Below are positions 1 to 9,133 of a DNA stretch of 64,000 nucleotides, piece by piece. The first letter of the stretch is position 1, and every line of letters begins with the position of its first letter. The notes below the pieces were generated by a model. The model saw nothing but the letters and a program-made list of their open reading frames with translations. It was not told where the DNA came from and made no database searches. The stretch is taken from assembly GCA_017937845.1 (NCBI GenBank), contig JAGBCV010000029.1, positions 50,741 through 114,740 of the forward strand, given 5' to 3'. A program made the translations under genes and the position numbers. This stretch comes from Clostridia bacterium. Lineage in GTDB: Bacteria > Bacillota > Clostridia > Oscillospirales > CAG-272.

Positions 1-82
1 GGGCGGGATGCCCACATCCCGCCGAAAATGGTTGGATTTTTATCTTTCGGAGGTCTATTGGCAAGCCATAGATTTTGAGTAT
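1..82. repeat. intergenic hairpin repeat, family with a second copy at 33128
   Basis: Begins with GGGCGGGATGCCCACATCCC, a self-complementary hairpin, and continues with text closely matching 33128-33203 (CGAAAAT..TTGGATT..T..TCTTTCGG..GTCTAT.GGCAAGCC). The copy is cut by the window start. It contains no gene. Confidence 0.7.
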
Positions 83-91
83 CTCCGCGCG

Positions 92-185
92 GTCATCCTG
101 AGCGAAACACCGCCTTGATTCCGCCTTGGGCGATTTTGCTTACGCAAAATTTCGACTTCGGGCTTCGCCCTGCGCTCAGAATGAC
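92..185. repeat. intergenic inverted-repeat element
   Basis: GTCATCCTGAGCG at 92-104 is mirrored by CGCTCAGAATGAC at 173-185 (one mismatch), enclosing about 70 bases with internal small hairpins (TTGCTTACGCAAAA, CGGGCTTCGCCC). This is typical of short non-coding repeats in Firmicutes genomes. No ORF is convincing here. Confidence 0.6.
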
Positions 186-286
186 GTGACGGTGTGTAGT
201 CGAATGGATCTCGCGGACGTAGTATTCCATTCTTTTGGCGTTATCAAACAAGTCTAATGAATATATGAAAGAAAGGCGACAGTATT

Positions 287-1213
287 ATGAAATTATTTGA
301 TTTTCACTGCGATACCCCTTTTGCTCTTGAAAAACACGGCGAACCCCTTACGGATAACAACAGACATATTTCCCTCAAAAAGGTAGAAAATTATGACTCC
401 TACGGTCAGTTGATGGCGATTTTTACGCAGAAATCTCTGCCCGAGGAGGTCGCATGGGGCAGATTTTTCGTCATTCGTGAGGATTTTTACTCCAAAATGA
501 CCGAAAAAACAGCACTTTGCCATACCTTTGCCGACTATGAAAAGGCGATTTCCGAGGGCAAGCATCCTTTCTTTATCGCGGTTGAGGGCGGCGGTCTGCT
601 CTGCGATAAGCTCGAACGTCTGACCGCCCTTTATGAGCATGACGTGCGCTTCCTTACTCTCGTTTGGCGCGATGCGGATTGCATCGGCGGCGCGTTCAAT
701 ACCGACGTGGGACTGACCGATTTCGGTCGAGAGGTCGTCAAAAAATGCTTTGAAATGGGCATTGTCGTTGATCTTTCCCATGCCTCCGACCCGATGGCGG
801 AGGAAGTCCTCACGATGGCGGAAGCGGCAGGGAAGGCGGTCATCGCAACCCATTCCGATAGCCGCGCGGTCTATGCACACCCCAGAAATCTCCCCGATGA
901 TTTTGCAAAGCGCATCGCAAAGCTCGGCGGTACGGTCGGTATCAGCATGGCACCCCAGCATCTCGGCGTGAACGATTACGCCAATATCGATATCATTTGC
1001 GATCATATGCTCCATTATCTTGAGATCGGACTTGAGGATTCTCTCACGTTCGGCTGTGATTTTGACGGACTCGATACGCTTCCCGAGGGTGTGGAAAACG
1101 TATCCAAGATCATCGATATCGCAGATGCGCTCCGCAAAAAAGGCGTTTCCGAGGAACAGATCGAAAAGATATTCTATAAGAACGCAGAAAGATTTTTGAA
1201 AGAGAATTTTTGA
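287..1213 (+). CDS. membrane dipeptidase, peptidase family M19
   Basis: Predicted 308-residue zinc dipeptidase of the renal dipeptidase family, which hydrolyses dipeptides, in many bacteria with a preference for D-residues at the C-terminal side. The N-terminal FHCDT (H7, D9) supplies the first metal ligands. Further family blocks are VEGGG (bridging Glu), DLSHASD and THSDSRA (His ligands) and FGCDFDG near the C-terminus. There is no signal peptide, so the enzyme should be cytoplasmic. The ATG at 287 follows AAAGGCG at a usual distance. The gene stands alone: repeats lie upstream and a convergent DUF1540 gene lies downstream. Confidence 0.9.
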   Translation: MKLFDFHCDTPFALEKHGEPLTDNNRHISLKKVENYDSYGQLMAIFTQKSLPEEVAWGRFFVIREDFYSKMTEKTALCHTFADYEKAISEGKHPFFIAVEGGGLLCDKLERLTALYEHDVRFLTLVWRDADCIGGAFNTDVGLTDFGREVVKKCFEMGIVVDLSHASDPMAEEVLTMAEAAGKAVIATHSDSRAVYAHPRNLPDDFAKRIAKLGGTVGISMAPQHLGVNDYANIDIICDHMLHYLEIGLEDSLTFGCDFDGLDTLPEGVENVSKIIDIADALRKKGVSEEQIEKIFYKNAERFLKENF

Positions 1214-1248
1214 GTGGGCGATGCTGTAAGGAATGAAAAATGATGAAA

Positions 1249-1276
1249 ATAGCCTTCTCCGGTGGGAGAAGGCTAT
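1249..1276 (-). terminator. rho-independent terminator of the DUF1540 gene
   Basis: An 11-bp perfect stem (ATAGCCTTCTC / GAGAAGGCTAT) is followed on the minus strand by a short T-tract (TATTTTC). On the + strand the T-tract is missing, so it mainly serves the minus-strand gene. Confidence 0.7.
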
Positions 1277-1290
1277 CGTAGATACCTTAT

Positions 1291-1485
1291 TTAGATGTTT
1301 TTCTGCTTAAAGGTAGCGCAGACGGTATCTGTGCAGGAGTTTGCATAGCTGGGACCGACGTTGATCTTTTCTGCGGTGCAGGTATTTGTGCCGTTGTGAT
1401 AAATGCAGTTGGTTACGTCGCAGGAAACGCCGCCGTTTGCGTGGCAGGTCTTGCAGGTCTGTTCATTGGAATTGGTGTTCATCAT
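1291..1485 (-). CDS. DUF1540 small cysteine-rich protein
   Basis: A 64-residue protein with eight cysteines spaced as in DUF1540: CKTCHANGG, then CDVTNCIYH, CTAEKI and CTDTVC. The family is widespread in Clostridia and its function is unknown; the cysteine pattern suggests metal binding. Start at 1485 (two consecutive ATG codons) with AAAGGA upstream. It is divergent from the phosphoesterase gene at 1603 and has its own terminator. The family call is confident; no role can be inferred from the neighbours. Confidence 0.85.
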   Translation of the reverse strand: MMNTNSNEQTCKTCHANGGVSCDVTNCIYHNGTNTCTAEKINVGPSYANSCTDTVCATFKQKNI

Positions 1486-1602
1486 TCTAAAATTCCTTTC
1501 AGATTAAAAAATTGATGAAAGAAAAGCTCTTTCGTTATCTATTGTTGACCAAGCGGCGGTTTTTATTCGCCGAATATTCAGAAAAAAGAGGAGGTGGAAA
1601 AA

Positions 1603-2343
1603 ATGGCACTTTACGTCATCGGAGATCTGCATCTTTCGCTTTCCACGGAAAAGCCGATGGATGTTTTCGGCTCTCGCTGGGCGGGATACGTGGAAAAGCT
1701 CAGAAACGGTTGGCTTTCCCGTGTCAAAGAAGAAGATACCGTGATTTTGGCGGGTGATATTTCTTGGGGCATGGACCCCGAGGAAGCGAAGGCGGATTTC
1801 GATTTTATCGAAGCGCTTCCGGGACAGAAGATCATTCTCAAGGGCAATCACGACTATTGGTGGCAAACGCTGGCAAAGCTCAACCGTTTTATGGAAGAAA
1901 ATCACTATAAGACCATTCGTTTTTTGCATAACAACGCCTACGAGGTCGAGGATTTTATCATATGCGGTTCTCGTGGCTGGTATACGGATGAACGAGGCGG
2001 CGTTGCCGTTCGCGGTGCGGACGCAACCAAGATCGTCGCAAGAGAGGTCCAAAGGATCGGCATGAGCCTTGACGCGGGCAAAAAATTGCAGGCGGAGGCG
2101 CTTTCCCGCGGAGAAGAAAAGGAAATTTTGGCGTTTTTGCATTTTCCGCCCATCTTTAAGGGCTATATCTGTGACGAGATCATCTTGGAGCTTTACCGAA
2201 AAGGGGTAGAACGCTGTTATTTCGGACATATTCACGGAAATTATGAGGCGGCAAGGGTGATCAACTACTCGGATATCGATTTTTATCTCATTTCTGCGGA
2301 TTATTTGCTCTTTGAACCGCTGAAAATTGAGAAAAAAGTATAA
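1603..2343 (+). CDS. calcineurin-like metallophosphoesterase
   Basis: A 246-residue cytoplasmic phosphoesterase. The dimetal motifs of the family are present in order: GDLH (D8, H10), GDISW, GNHDYWW, then FLHFPP and GHIHG near the C-terminus. I chose ATG 1603 over the in-frame GTG at 1594 because the strong Shine-Dalgarno AGGAGGT lies about 7 bases before 1603 and overlaps 1594. The substrate cannot be told from sequence. A SigmaA promoter for tig begins about 50 bases after the stop, so the two genes are probably separate units. Confidence 0.88.
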   Translation: MALYVIGDLHLSLSTEKPMDVFGSRWAGYVEKLRNGWLSRVKEEDTVILAGDISWGMDPEEAKADFDFIEALPGQKIILKGNHDYWWQTLAKLNRFMEENHYKTIRFLHNNAYEVEDFIICGSRGWYTDERGGVAVRGADATKIVAREVQRIGMSLDAGKKLQAEALSRGEEKEILAFLHFPPIFKGYICDEIILELYRKGVERCYFGHIHGNYEAARVINYSDIDFYLISADYLLFEPLKIEKKV

Positions 2344-2391
2344 AAACTTTGAAATCTATGCGAAATGTTCCCTAAAAATACAAGAAAAATA

Positions 2392-2420
2392 TTGACTTTT
2401 TCACGATTGAATGGTATGAT
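2392..2420 (+). promoter_or_regulatory. SigmaA promoter of tig
   Basis: TTGACT (2392-2397), a 17-base spacer, then TATGAT (2415-2420), placing the start site about 55 bases before the tig ATG. Confidence 0.75.
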
Positions 2421-2481
2421 AATACTTGTATGATAAAATAAAATAAGGTATTCGTATAAAAAGAATACCGCGGAGGAAAAA

Positions 2482-3780
2482 ATGAAACTCTTAAATATTG
2501 CCGAAATCGGCGCAAACCAGAAAGAGCTCGAAATTTTCGTTGACCACGAAACTTTTGAAGCAGAATGTGCGAAAGCATACAAGAAAAACGTTGGCAAGTT
2601 CAACGTGCCCGGCTTCAGAAAGGGCAAAGCTCCCAGAAAGACCATCGAAAGCCTTTACGGTAAGGGCGTATTCTATGAAGATGCCATCAACGCTATCCTT
2701 CCCACCGCTTACCCCGACGCTGTGAAAGAAGCAGGTCTTGACGTTGTAAGCAACCCCGACATCGATATCAAAGCGATCGATGAGACCGGTATCGTCATCA
2801 CCGCTAAGGTTTTTGTAAAGCCTGAGATCACTGTTTCCGAATACAAGGGCATCGCTGCTACCAGAACCGCTGTTGAAATCACAGACGAAGCAGTTGACGA
2901 AGAGATCGAACGCGTTCGCGCTCGTAACGCTCGTGAGATCGAAATCACAGACCGCGCCGCTGCCATCGACGACGAAGTTGTATTTGACTTCGACGGCTAC
3001 GTTGACGGCAAGCAGTTTGAAGGCGGCAAGGCTGAAAAGTATAGCCTCAAGCTCGGCTCCGGTCAGTTTATCCCCGGCTTTGAAGATCAGATGGTTGGCA
3101 AAAATATCGGCGAAAACTTCGACGTTGTCGTAACCTTCCCCGCTGACTACCATGCAGCTGAGCTCGCAAACAAGGAAGCTACCTTCAAGTGCCTTATCCA
3201 CGAGATCAAGGTAAGCGAACTTCCCGAACTCGATGACGAATTTGTTAAGGACGTTTCCGAATTTGACACTGTTGATGAATACAAAGCAGACGTTAAGGCA
3301 AAACTCCAGGCAGACGCTGAAAAAGCAGAAGACGCTAAGGTTGACGAACAGCTTATGAACGTTGTTTGCGAAAACATCGTTGGCGAGATCCCGGAAGTTA
3401 TGTACGAAAACGAAGCAGAAAACTGCGTTCGTGACTACGAAAACAGACTTCGTTACCAGGGCATGAGCCTCGATATGTTCATGAAGTATACCGGTCAGAC
3501 CATCGAAACACTCAAGACTCAGTTCCGTCCTCAGGCGGAAAAGCAGGTCAAGGGTCGTCTTGCTCTTGAATACATTGCTAAGGTTGAAAACCTCACTGCT
3601 TCCGAAGAAGACATCAACACCGAATATCAGAAGATCGCTGACGCTTACAACCTCGAAATCGAAAAGGTAAAAGCAAGCATCGATTCTGCTGCCATCGCTG
3701 CTGACGTTGTTGTTGGCAAGGCTGCTCTCTTCCTTCGTGAAAACGCTGCGATTTCCACCGCTGAAGAAGAAGCAAAATAA
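2482..3780 (+). CDS. tig: trigger factor (ribosome-associated chaperone / PPIase)
   Basis: A 432-residue full-length trigger factor. The ribosome-docking signature GFRKGK lies at residues 44-49, the FKBP-type prolyl isomerase domain around residues 150-240 (DEVVFDFDGYVDG, GSGQFIPGFEDQM), followed by the helical chaperone arms. It binds nascent chains at the ribosome exit. The start at 2482 has GGAGG just upstream. It is followed by clpP and clpX, a classical clostridial order, with a terminator between tig and clpP that may set different expression levels. The codon use is strongly biased (GAC, AAG, GCT), as expected for a highly expressed gene. Confidence 0.97.
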   Translation: MKLLNIAEIGANQKELEIFVDHETFEAECAKAYKKNVGKFNVPGFRKGKAPRKTIESLYGKGVFYEDAINAILPTAYPDAVKEAGLDVVSNPDIDIKAIDETGIVITAKVFVKPEITVSEYKGIAATRTAVEITDEAVDEEIERVRARNAREIEITDRAAAIDDEVVFDFDGYVDGKQFEGGKAEKYSLKLGSGQFIPGFEDQMVGKNIGENFDVVVTFPADYHAAELANKEATFKCLIHEIKVSELPELDDEFVKDVSEFDTVDEYKADVKAKLQADAEKAEDAKVDEQLMNVVCENIVGEIPEVMYENEAENCVRDYENRLRYQGMSLDMFMKYTGQTIETLKTQFRPQAEKQVKGRLALEYIAKVENLTASEEDINTEYQKIADAYNLEIEKVKASIDSAAIAADVVVGKAALFLRENAAISTAEEEAK

Positions 3781-3802
3781 TTTGAATTTGATATGACACT
3801 CC

Positions 3803-3842
3803 GATTCGCAGACGAACCTTTTCGCCTGCGAATCCTATTTTT
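3803..3842 (+). terminator. terminator between tig and clpP
   Basis: GATTCGCAG (3803-3811) pairs with CTGCGAATC (3826-3834), followed by TATTTTTTG. Its position implies that clpP-clpX is expressed by read-through or from another promoter. Confidence 0.75.
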
Positions 3843-3865
3843 TGAACCATAAAGGAGGATTTTTT

Positions 3866-4450
3866 ATGGCACTTGTACCAATGGTTGTGGAACAAACGAG
3901 CAGAGGTGAACGCTCGTATGATATTTATTCCCGCCTCCTCAGTGAGCGCGTGATTTTCCTTGCGGATGAAGTGAACGACACAACGGCTTCTCTCGTTGTG
4001 GCACAGCTTCTTTTCCTTGAATCCCAAGACCCCGATAAGGATATCTGCCTCTATATCAACAGCCCCGGCGGTTCTATCACCGCAGGTATGGCGATCTACG
4101 ACACCATGAACTATATCAAATGCGACGTTTCCACCATCTGTATCGGTATGGCGGCAAGCATGGGCGCATTTTTGCTCGCCGCGGGCGCACCCGGCAAGCG
4201 TTTGGCGCTTCCCAATAGCGAGATCATGATCCATCAGCCTCTCGGCGGTATGCAGGGTCAGGCGACCGACATCAAGATCCACGCGGACAGAATCATTCGT
4301 ATCCGTCAGACACTCAATGAGATCTTGGCGGAAAAAACGGGCAAGACTGTGGAACAGATCGCGCACGATACCGAACGCGACAATTTCCTTTCTGCGCTCG
4401 AAGCCAAGGAATACGGACTGATCGACAAGGTTATTGACAAAAGAATTTGA
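3866..4450 (+). CDS. clpP: ATP-dependent Clp protease proteolytic subunit
   Basis: A 194-residue serine protease that forms the tetradecameric ClpP barrel. The catalytic triad is visible: S98 in GMAASMG, H123 in MIHQPLGG and D172 in TERDNF. The ATG at 3866 is chosen over an upstream TTG at 3842 because AAAGGAGG sits at 3851-3858, inside the longer version. clpX starts 10 bases after the stop, so the protease and its unfoldase are co-transcribed. Length and motifs are canonical. Confidence 0.97.
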   Translation: MALVPMVVEQTSRGERSYDIYSRLLSERVIFLADEVNDTTASLVVAQLLFLESQDPDKDICLYINSPGGSITAGMAIYDTMNYIKCDVSTICIGMAASMGAFLLAAGAPGKRLALPNSEIMIHQPLGGMQGQATDIKIHADRIIRIRQTLNEILAEKTGKTVEQIAHDTERDNFLSALEAKEYGLIDKVIDKRI

Positions 4451-4460
4451 GGTGAGCTGA

Positions 4461-5753
4461 GTGGCAGAAAACAATAACGTAAAATTGCATCGCTGTTCCT
4501 TCTGCGGTAGAACGGAGGAGCAGGTAACGTATCTCATTCCTTCGGGACGCGGTGCGTTCATTTGCGATTTTTGTGTGGAAGCCTGCAATGAGCTGATTGA
4601 AGACTATGAGGCTTCCGCGCACGAAGCGGTGGAAACAGACCTCGCGTCTGTTCCGCGCCCCAAGGAGATCAAGGCGGTGCTTGATGAATACGTCATCGGA
4701 CAGGATGCGGCGAAGATCGCGCTTTCCGTTGCCGTTTATAACCATTATAAGCGCATTTCGACCAAGAAGCCCGCTTCCAAAAAGAGGGGCAAACAGACGG
4801 AAGAAAAGGCAGATGACGGCGTTGAGATCCAGAAGAGCAACGTGCTTCTTCTCGGTCCGACAGGCGTTGGCAAGACGTTCCTTGCGCAGACTCTCGCAAA
4901 GACCTTGCACGTGCCGTTTGCGATTGCCGATGCGACGACGCTTACAGAGGCAGGCTACGTCGGTGAAGATGTGGAAAACATTCTTCTCCGCCTCATTCAA
5001 GCGGCGGATTATGATATCTCGCTTGCGGAAAAGGGTATCATTTATATCGATGAGATCGATAAGATCTCCCGCAGAAGCGAAAATCGCTCCATCACACGCG
5101 ACGTTTCGGGTGAGGGCGTACAGCAGGCACTTTTGAAGATCCTCGAGGGTACGGTCTCCAACGTTCCTCCGCAAGGCGGACGTAAGCATCCCGGACAGGA
5201 TTTCATTCAGATCAATACGGAAAATATTCTCTTTATCTGCGGCGGTGCGTTTGACGGTCTGGATAGCCTGATCGAGCAGAGAAACGGCAAATCCGCGATG
5301 GGCTTTGGCGGTGAAGTCAAATCCAAGGCGGACAAGGAAAAGAAGAATGTATACAAGCAGGCTTCGGCGCATGACATCGTGAAATACGGTCTTATTCCCG
5401 AGCTTGTGGGTCGTTTGCCCGTTATCGTGGCGCTGGAGGACCTTGACAAGGAAGCGCTCGTTCGCATCCTCAAGGAGCCGAAAAACGCCATCATGAAGCA
5501 ATATCAGAAGCTTTTCGATATCGACGGCATGGAGCTTGTCTTCACAGATGAAGCGATCACCAAGATCGCAGAGCTTGCCATCGAGCGCGGAACAGGCGCA
5601 CGCGGACTTCGCGCCATCATGGAGGAAGTGATGCTTCCGATTTCCTATGAAGCGCCGTCTATGACGGATGTGGAGGCGGTCATCATCACCGAAAAGGTGG
5701 TTTCTGAAAAGGCGGAGCCTGAATACAGAAAGAAAGCGCTTGTTGAAGCTTGA
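4461..5753 (+). CDS. clpX: ATP-dependent Clp protease ATP-binding subunit ClpX
   Basis: A 430-residue AAA+ unfoldase. The N-terminal zinc-binding domain has C12, C15, C35 and C38. Walker A is GPTGVGKT (132-139), the pore loop GYVGED (165-170), Walker B IIYIDEID (193-200), an RKH pore loop follows, and sensor 2 is GARGLR near the C-terminus. The ClpP-docking loop reads MGFGG in place of the more usual IGFG. The start is GTG at 4461 with GAGGTGAG upstream. It ends just before a strong terminator, closing the tig-clpP-clpX block. Confidence 0.97.
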   Translation: MAENNNVKLHRCSFCGRTEEQVTYLIPSGRGAFICDFCVEACNELIEDYEASAHEAVETDLASVPRPKEIKAVLDEYVIGQDAAKIALSVAVYNHYKRISTKKPASKKRGKQTEEKADDGVEIQKSNVLLLGPTGVGKTFLAQTLAKTLHVPFAIADATTLTEAGYVGEDVENILLRLIQAADYDISLAEKGIIYIDEIDKISRRSENRSITRDVSGEGVQQALLKILEGTVSNVPPQGGRKHPGQDFIQINTENILFICGGAFDGLDSLIEQRNGKSAMGFGGEVKSKADKEKKNVYKQASAHDIVKYGLIPELVGRLPVIVALEDLDKEALVRILKEPKNAIMKQYQKLFDIDGMELVFTDEAITKIAELAIERGTGARGLRAIMEEVMLPISYEAPSMTDVEAVIITEKVVSEKAEPEYRKKALVEA

Positions 5754-5759
5754 TTTTTT

Positions 5760-5785
5760 CCCGACGGGGTTCCCGTCGGGATTTT
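5760..5785 (+). terminator. terminator of clpPX
   Basis: A perfect 9-bp stem CCCGACGGG / CCCGTCGGG with a GTT loop, followed by ATTTTTC. Confidence 0.9.
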
Positions 5786-5809
5786 TCTCTTTGATTATTT
5801 ATCTTCTGT

Positions 5810-6173
5810 ACTTTTTTCTTTTTGAAAGAAAATACGACGTTCTTTTCTTGTGCAAAACAAGAAAAGAACCAAAAGAAATTTGCAAGCGTTCCGCTTGACC
5901 GAAGCGCAGAAGCATCGGATTTTATTTGTGACGGCGCTTTAGCGCCGTTCGGCAATCGCTTTTTTCACTGAGCGCGAGCACGTCTGAGGCAAATCCATTT
6001 CGCCTACATGAATTACGCGATCTTGGACAAAAGCGACGATACGACCGCGTTCTTTCTGGCGGATCATAGCCAGTAGGAGAACGCGAAAGCAAGCTTTCAA
6101 AGTCTATAAGCGATAAACCTGCAAGGTTTTTGCTTCTTTTTTGTAACTTTTTTCTTTCAAAAAGAAAAAAGTT
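5810..6173 (+). repeat. MITE-like repeat, copy A
   Basis: A roughly 365-bp non-coding element filling the clpX-cysS gap. Both ends carry the same palindromic sequence (ACTTTTTTCTTTTTGAAAG.. on the left; its inverse at 6145-6173), so it has terminal inverted repeats that are themselves hairpins. Internal landmarks are a second palindrome (CTTTTCTTGTGCAAAACAAG), GACGGCGCTTTAGCGCCG and GAGCGCGAGCACGTCTGAGG. Further copies lie at 25942-26472 (same orientation) and at 29766-30061 and 42182-42355 (inverted). Short ORFs inside it are unlikely to be genes. Confidence 0.8.
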
Positions 6174-6285
6174 AAACAAACCTATTCCATTTTTCCTGTA
6201 TTCGTGTTAATATATAAAGAGAATGACTTATTATACCCTATGAAAATCATTTCAAAAATGCAATTTATCAATATGGAGGAAACTC

Positions 6286-7692
6286 ATGAAACTTTATAAT
6301 ACTCTTTCCAAAACGGTAGAGGATTTTGTGCCGAATGAAGAAGGCAAGGTAAAAATGTATACCTGCGGTCCGACCGTGTATCATTTTGCTCACATCGGCA
6401 ATCTCCGCACCTATATCATGGAAGACGTTTTGGAAAAAACATTCCGTTATCTTGGCTATGACGTAACGCGCGTCATGAACATCACCGACGTCGGACATCT
6501 CACGAGCGACGGCGACACGGGCGAAGATAAGATGCTCAAGGGCGCAAAGCGTGAGAAAAAGACCGTTCTTGAAATTGCCGAATTTTACAAAAATGCGTTC
6601 TTCGGCGATTGCGCGAAGCTCAACATCAAAACTCCCGATATCGTTCAGCCCGCGACAGGCTGTATCCCCGAATTTATTCAGATGGTGGAAACCCTTCTTG
6701 AAAAGGATTATGCGTATTTCGCAGAGGGCAACGTTTATTTCGATACCTCCAAGGCGACGGATTACTACGCGCTTTCGGGTCATAATACCGATGAACTCAT
6801 GGTTGGCGTGCGCGATGACGTTTCCGAAGACACCAACAAGCGCAACAAGAGCGACTTTGTTCTTTGGTTTACAAAATCCAAATTTGACGATCAAGAACTC
6901 AAATGGGAAAGCCCGTGGGGCGTTGGTTATCCCGGCTGGCATATCGAATGCTCGGGTATCTGCATGAAATATCTCGGCGATAAGCTCGATATCCACTGCG
7001 GCGGTGTTGACAACATTTTCCCGCATCATACCAATGAAATCGCACAGAGTGAGGCTTACGTTGGTCATAAGTGGTGCAACTATTGGTTCCACGTTCAGCA
7101 TCTCAACGACGAACGCGGTAAGATGAGCAAATCCAGCGGCGAATTTTTGACACTTTCTCTCCTGGAAAGCAAGGGCTATGACCCGCTTGCATACAGACTT
7201 TTCTGCTTGCAGAGCCATTACAGAAAACCGCTTACGTTCAGCTATGCGAATATCGATAATGCAGGCGCGGCTTATGCGAAGCTCGTCAAGCGCATTGCCA
7301 ACCTCTCCCGCGAGGGTGTGGCTGACGCTGACGCTGTTAAGGCTTATCACGATAAATTTGCCGAAGCGCTCGCACAGGATATGAACACCGCGCAGGGTCT
7401 TACCGTTCTTTACGATATGCTCAAGGATAGCGCGCTTTCCGATGCGACAAAGCTTGCGATCGCTTCCGATTTTGATGCTGTTCTTTCGCTGAATCTCGTT
7501 CGTGAGGTCGTTAAGGAAGAAGCACCCGCAGTTGACGAGGCAGACGCTTGGATTCTCGAAAAGATTGCAGAACGTGCGGCGGCAAAGAAAGCAAAGAACT
7601 ATGCACAGGCGGACGCGATTCGCGCTGAGCTTCTTGAAAAGGGTATCACACTCGTCGATACCAAGGAAGGTACGACCTTTAAGAAGGCGTAA
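6286..7692 (+). CDS. cysS: cysteinyl-tRNA synthetase
   Basis: A 468-residue class I aminoacyl-tRNA synthetase that charges tRNA-Cys. CGPTVYHFAHIGN contains the zinc-ligand C27 and the HIGN signature (36-39). Other zinc/active-site blocks are GYPGWHIECSG and HHTNEIAQSEA, and the KMSKS loop reads KMSKSSGEF. The C-terminal anticodon-binding region is present. ATG 6286 follows ATATGGAGGA. No T-box leader was found upstream; the region before it is repeat copy A and about 110 A/T-rich bases. Confidence 0.97.
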   Translation: MKLYNTLSKTVEDFVPNEEGKVKMYTCGPTVYHFAHIGNLRTYIMEDVLEKTFRYLGYDVTRVMNITDVGHLTSDGDTGEDKMLKGAKREKKTVLEIAEFYKNAFFGDCAKLNIKTPDIVQPATGCIPEFIQMVETLLEKDYAYFAEGNVYFDTSKATDYYALSGHNTDELMVGVRDDVSEDTNKRNKSDFVLWFTKSKFDDQELKWESPWGVGYPGWHIECSGICMKYLGDKLDIHCGGVDNIFPHHTNEIAQSEAYVGHKWCNYWFHVQHLNDERGKMSKSSGEFLTLSLLESKGYDPLAYRLFCLQSHYRKPLTFSYANIDNAGAAYAKLVKRIANLSREGVADADAVKAYHDKFAEALAQDMNTAQGLTVLYDMLKDSALSDATKLAIASDFDAVLSLNLVREVVKEEAPAVDEADAWILEKIAERAAAKKAKNYAQADAIRAELLEKGITLVDTKEGTTFKKA

Positions 7693-7705
7693 AACTCATG
7701 TATGT

Positions 7706-7733
7706 ATGGGAGACCCCACGTGGTCTCCCATTT
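7706..7733 (+). terminator. hairpin between cysS and rimO
   Basis: A perfect 10-bp stem ATGGGAGACC / GGTCTCCCAT, but only TTT follows, so it may attenuate rather than fully stop transcription into rimO. Confidence 0.6.
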
Positions 7734-7764
7734 GAAAAATCAATATACGAAAGGGAAGAGAAAC

Positions 7765-9108
7765 ATGAACAAACCCGTCAAAGTCGGTTTCGTTTCGCTC
7801 GGCTGCTCCAAAAACCTTGTGGATACCGAAGTTATGCTTGCGAAGCTCGTGGAAGCCGGTTATGAAATCACCCCCGAGGACGTTGATGCTGACGTGATCA
7901 TCATCAACACCTGCGCGTTTATCGAAAGCGCAAAAAAAGAAGCCATTGACAACATTTTGGACGTTGCATGGCTCAAGGAACACAGAAATCTCAAAGCCAT
8001 CGTCGTAACGGGCTGTCTTGCGGAACGCTATCAGACACAAATTTTCGACGAGATCCCCGAGGTCGATGCCGTTCTCGGGGTTGGTAGCCTTGATAAGATT
8101 GTGGAAGCAGTCGATGCCGTTGCACATGGCGAAAAATTCAGTGCGTTTGACGATAAGAACACCTCTGCGCTCGGCGGTGAACGTATCGTGACCACGCCCG
8201 AATATACCGCATATCTCAAAATCGCAGAGGGCTGCGATAACTGCTGCACATACTGCGCGATCCCGCTGATTCGCGGTCATTTCCGCAGCCGTCCGATCGA
8301 GGATATCGTCAAGGAAGCAAAAGAACTCGAAGAGATCGGCGTAAAAGAGCTGAATATCGTCGCACAGGACACGACGAGATACGGTCTTGACCTCTACGGC
8401 GAATATAAGCTCGTTGACCTTATCCGCGCGATCTGCGCCGAAACCAAGATCCCGTGGATCCGTCTTCTTTATTGCTATCCCGATAAGATCACGGACGAGC
8501 TTGTCGCAGAAATGCGCGATAACGACCGCGTCGTCAAATACATCGACCTTCCTATCCAGCATATCAGCGACCACGTTCTTTCCGAAATGAACCGCCACGG
8601 CGATTCCGCTATGATTCGCGCGACCGTGAAGAAGCTTCGTGATAACGTCCCCGGTATCTGCATCCGTACGACCGTCATCGTCGGTTTCCCGGGTGAAACC
8701 GATGCGGACTTTGAAGAACTCTGTGAATATGTAAAAGAGGCTGAATTTGACCGTTTGGGCGCATTTACTTATTCCCGTGAGGAAGATACCCCTGCATATG
8801 ATTTCGTTGACCAGATCGACGAACAGACCAAGCAGGATCGATATGACATCATCATGAAGGAACAGCTTCATATTTCTTCCGAGAAAAATGAAAAGCTCAT
8901 CGGCAAGCGCATGAAGGTTCTTTGTGAAGCATACGACCCCGTGGCTGAGGTATACTTCGGCAGAAGCGCCGCTGACGCTCCCGATATCGATACCAAGGTA
9001 TATTTCAAAAATGCGCTCGGCAAGAAGCGCATCGCGCCCGGCTCTTTCGTTGAAGTTAAAATTGAAGAGGCTGTGGATTACGATCTCATTGGTAAAACCG
9101 TAAAATAA
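7765..9108 (+). CDS. rimO: ribosomal protein S12 methylthiotransferase
   Basis: A 447-residue radical SAM methylthiotransferase that modifies an aspartate of ribosomal protein S12. The N-terminal UPF0004 domain begins with SLGCSKNLVDTE, the signature that separates RimO from MiaB. The radical SAM cluster motif is CDNCCTYC, and a C-terminal TRAM domain (ALGKKRIAPGSFVEVKI) is present. ATG 7765 follows AAAGGGAAG; an upstream in-frame ATG at 7702 lies in the cysS-rimO hairpin and is rejected. pgsA follows 25 bases downstream, as in many Firmicutes. Confidence 0.95.
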   Translation: MNKPVKVGFVSLGCSKNLVDTEVMLAKLVEAGYEITPEDVDADVIIINTCAFIESAKKEAIDNILDVAWLKEHRNLKAIVVTGCLAERYQTQIFDEIPEVDAVLGVGSLDKIVEAVDAVAHGEKFSAFDDKNTSALGGERIVTTPEYTAYLKIAEGCDNCCTYCAIPLIRGHFRSRPIEDIVKEAKELEEIGVKELNIVAQDTTRYGLDLYGEYKLVDLIRAICAETKIPWIRLLYCYPDKITDELVAEMRDNDRVVKYIDLPIQHISDHVLSEMNRHGDSAMIRATVKKLRDNVPGICIRTTVIVGFPGETDADFEELCEYVKEAEFDRLGAFTYSREEDTPAYDFVDQIDEQTKQDRYDIIMKEQLHISSEKNEKLIGKRMKVLCEAYDPVAEVYFGRSAADAPDIDTKVYFKNALGKKRIAPGSFVEVKIEEAVDYDLIGKTVK

Positions 9109-9133
9109 TTTTTCCCGTTTTGGAGGTGCTATT

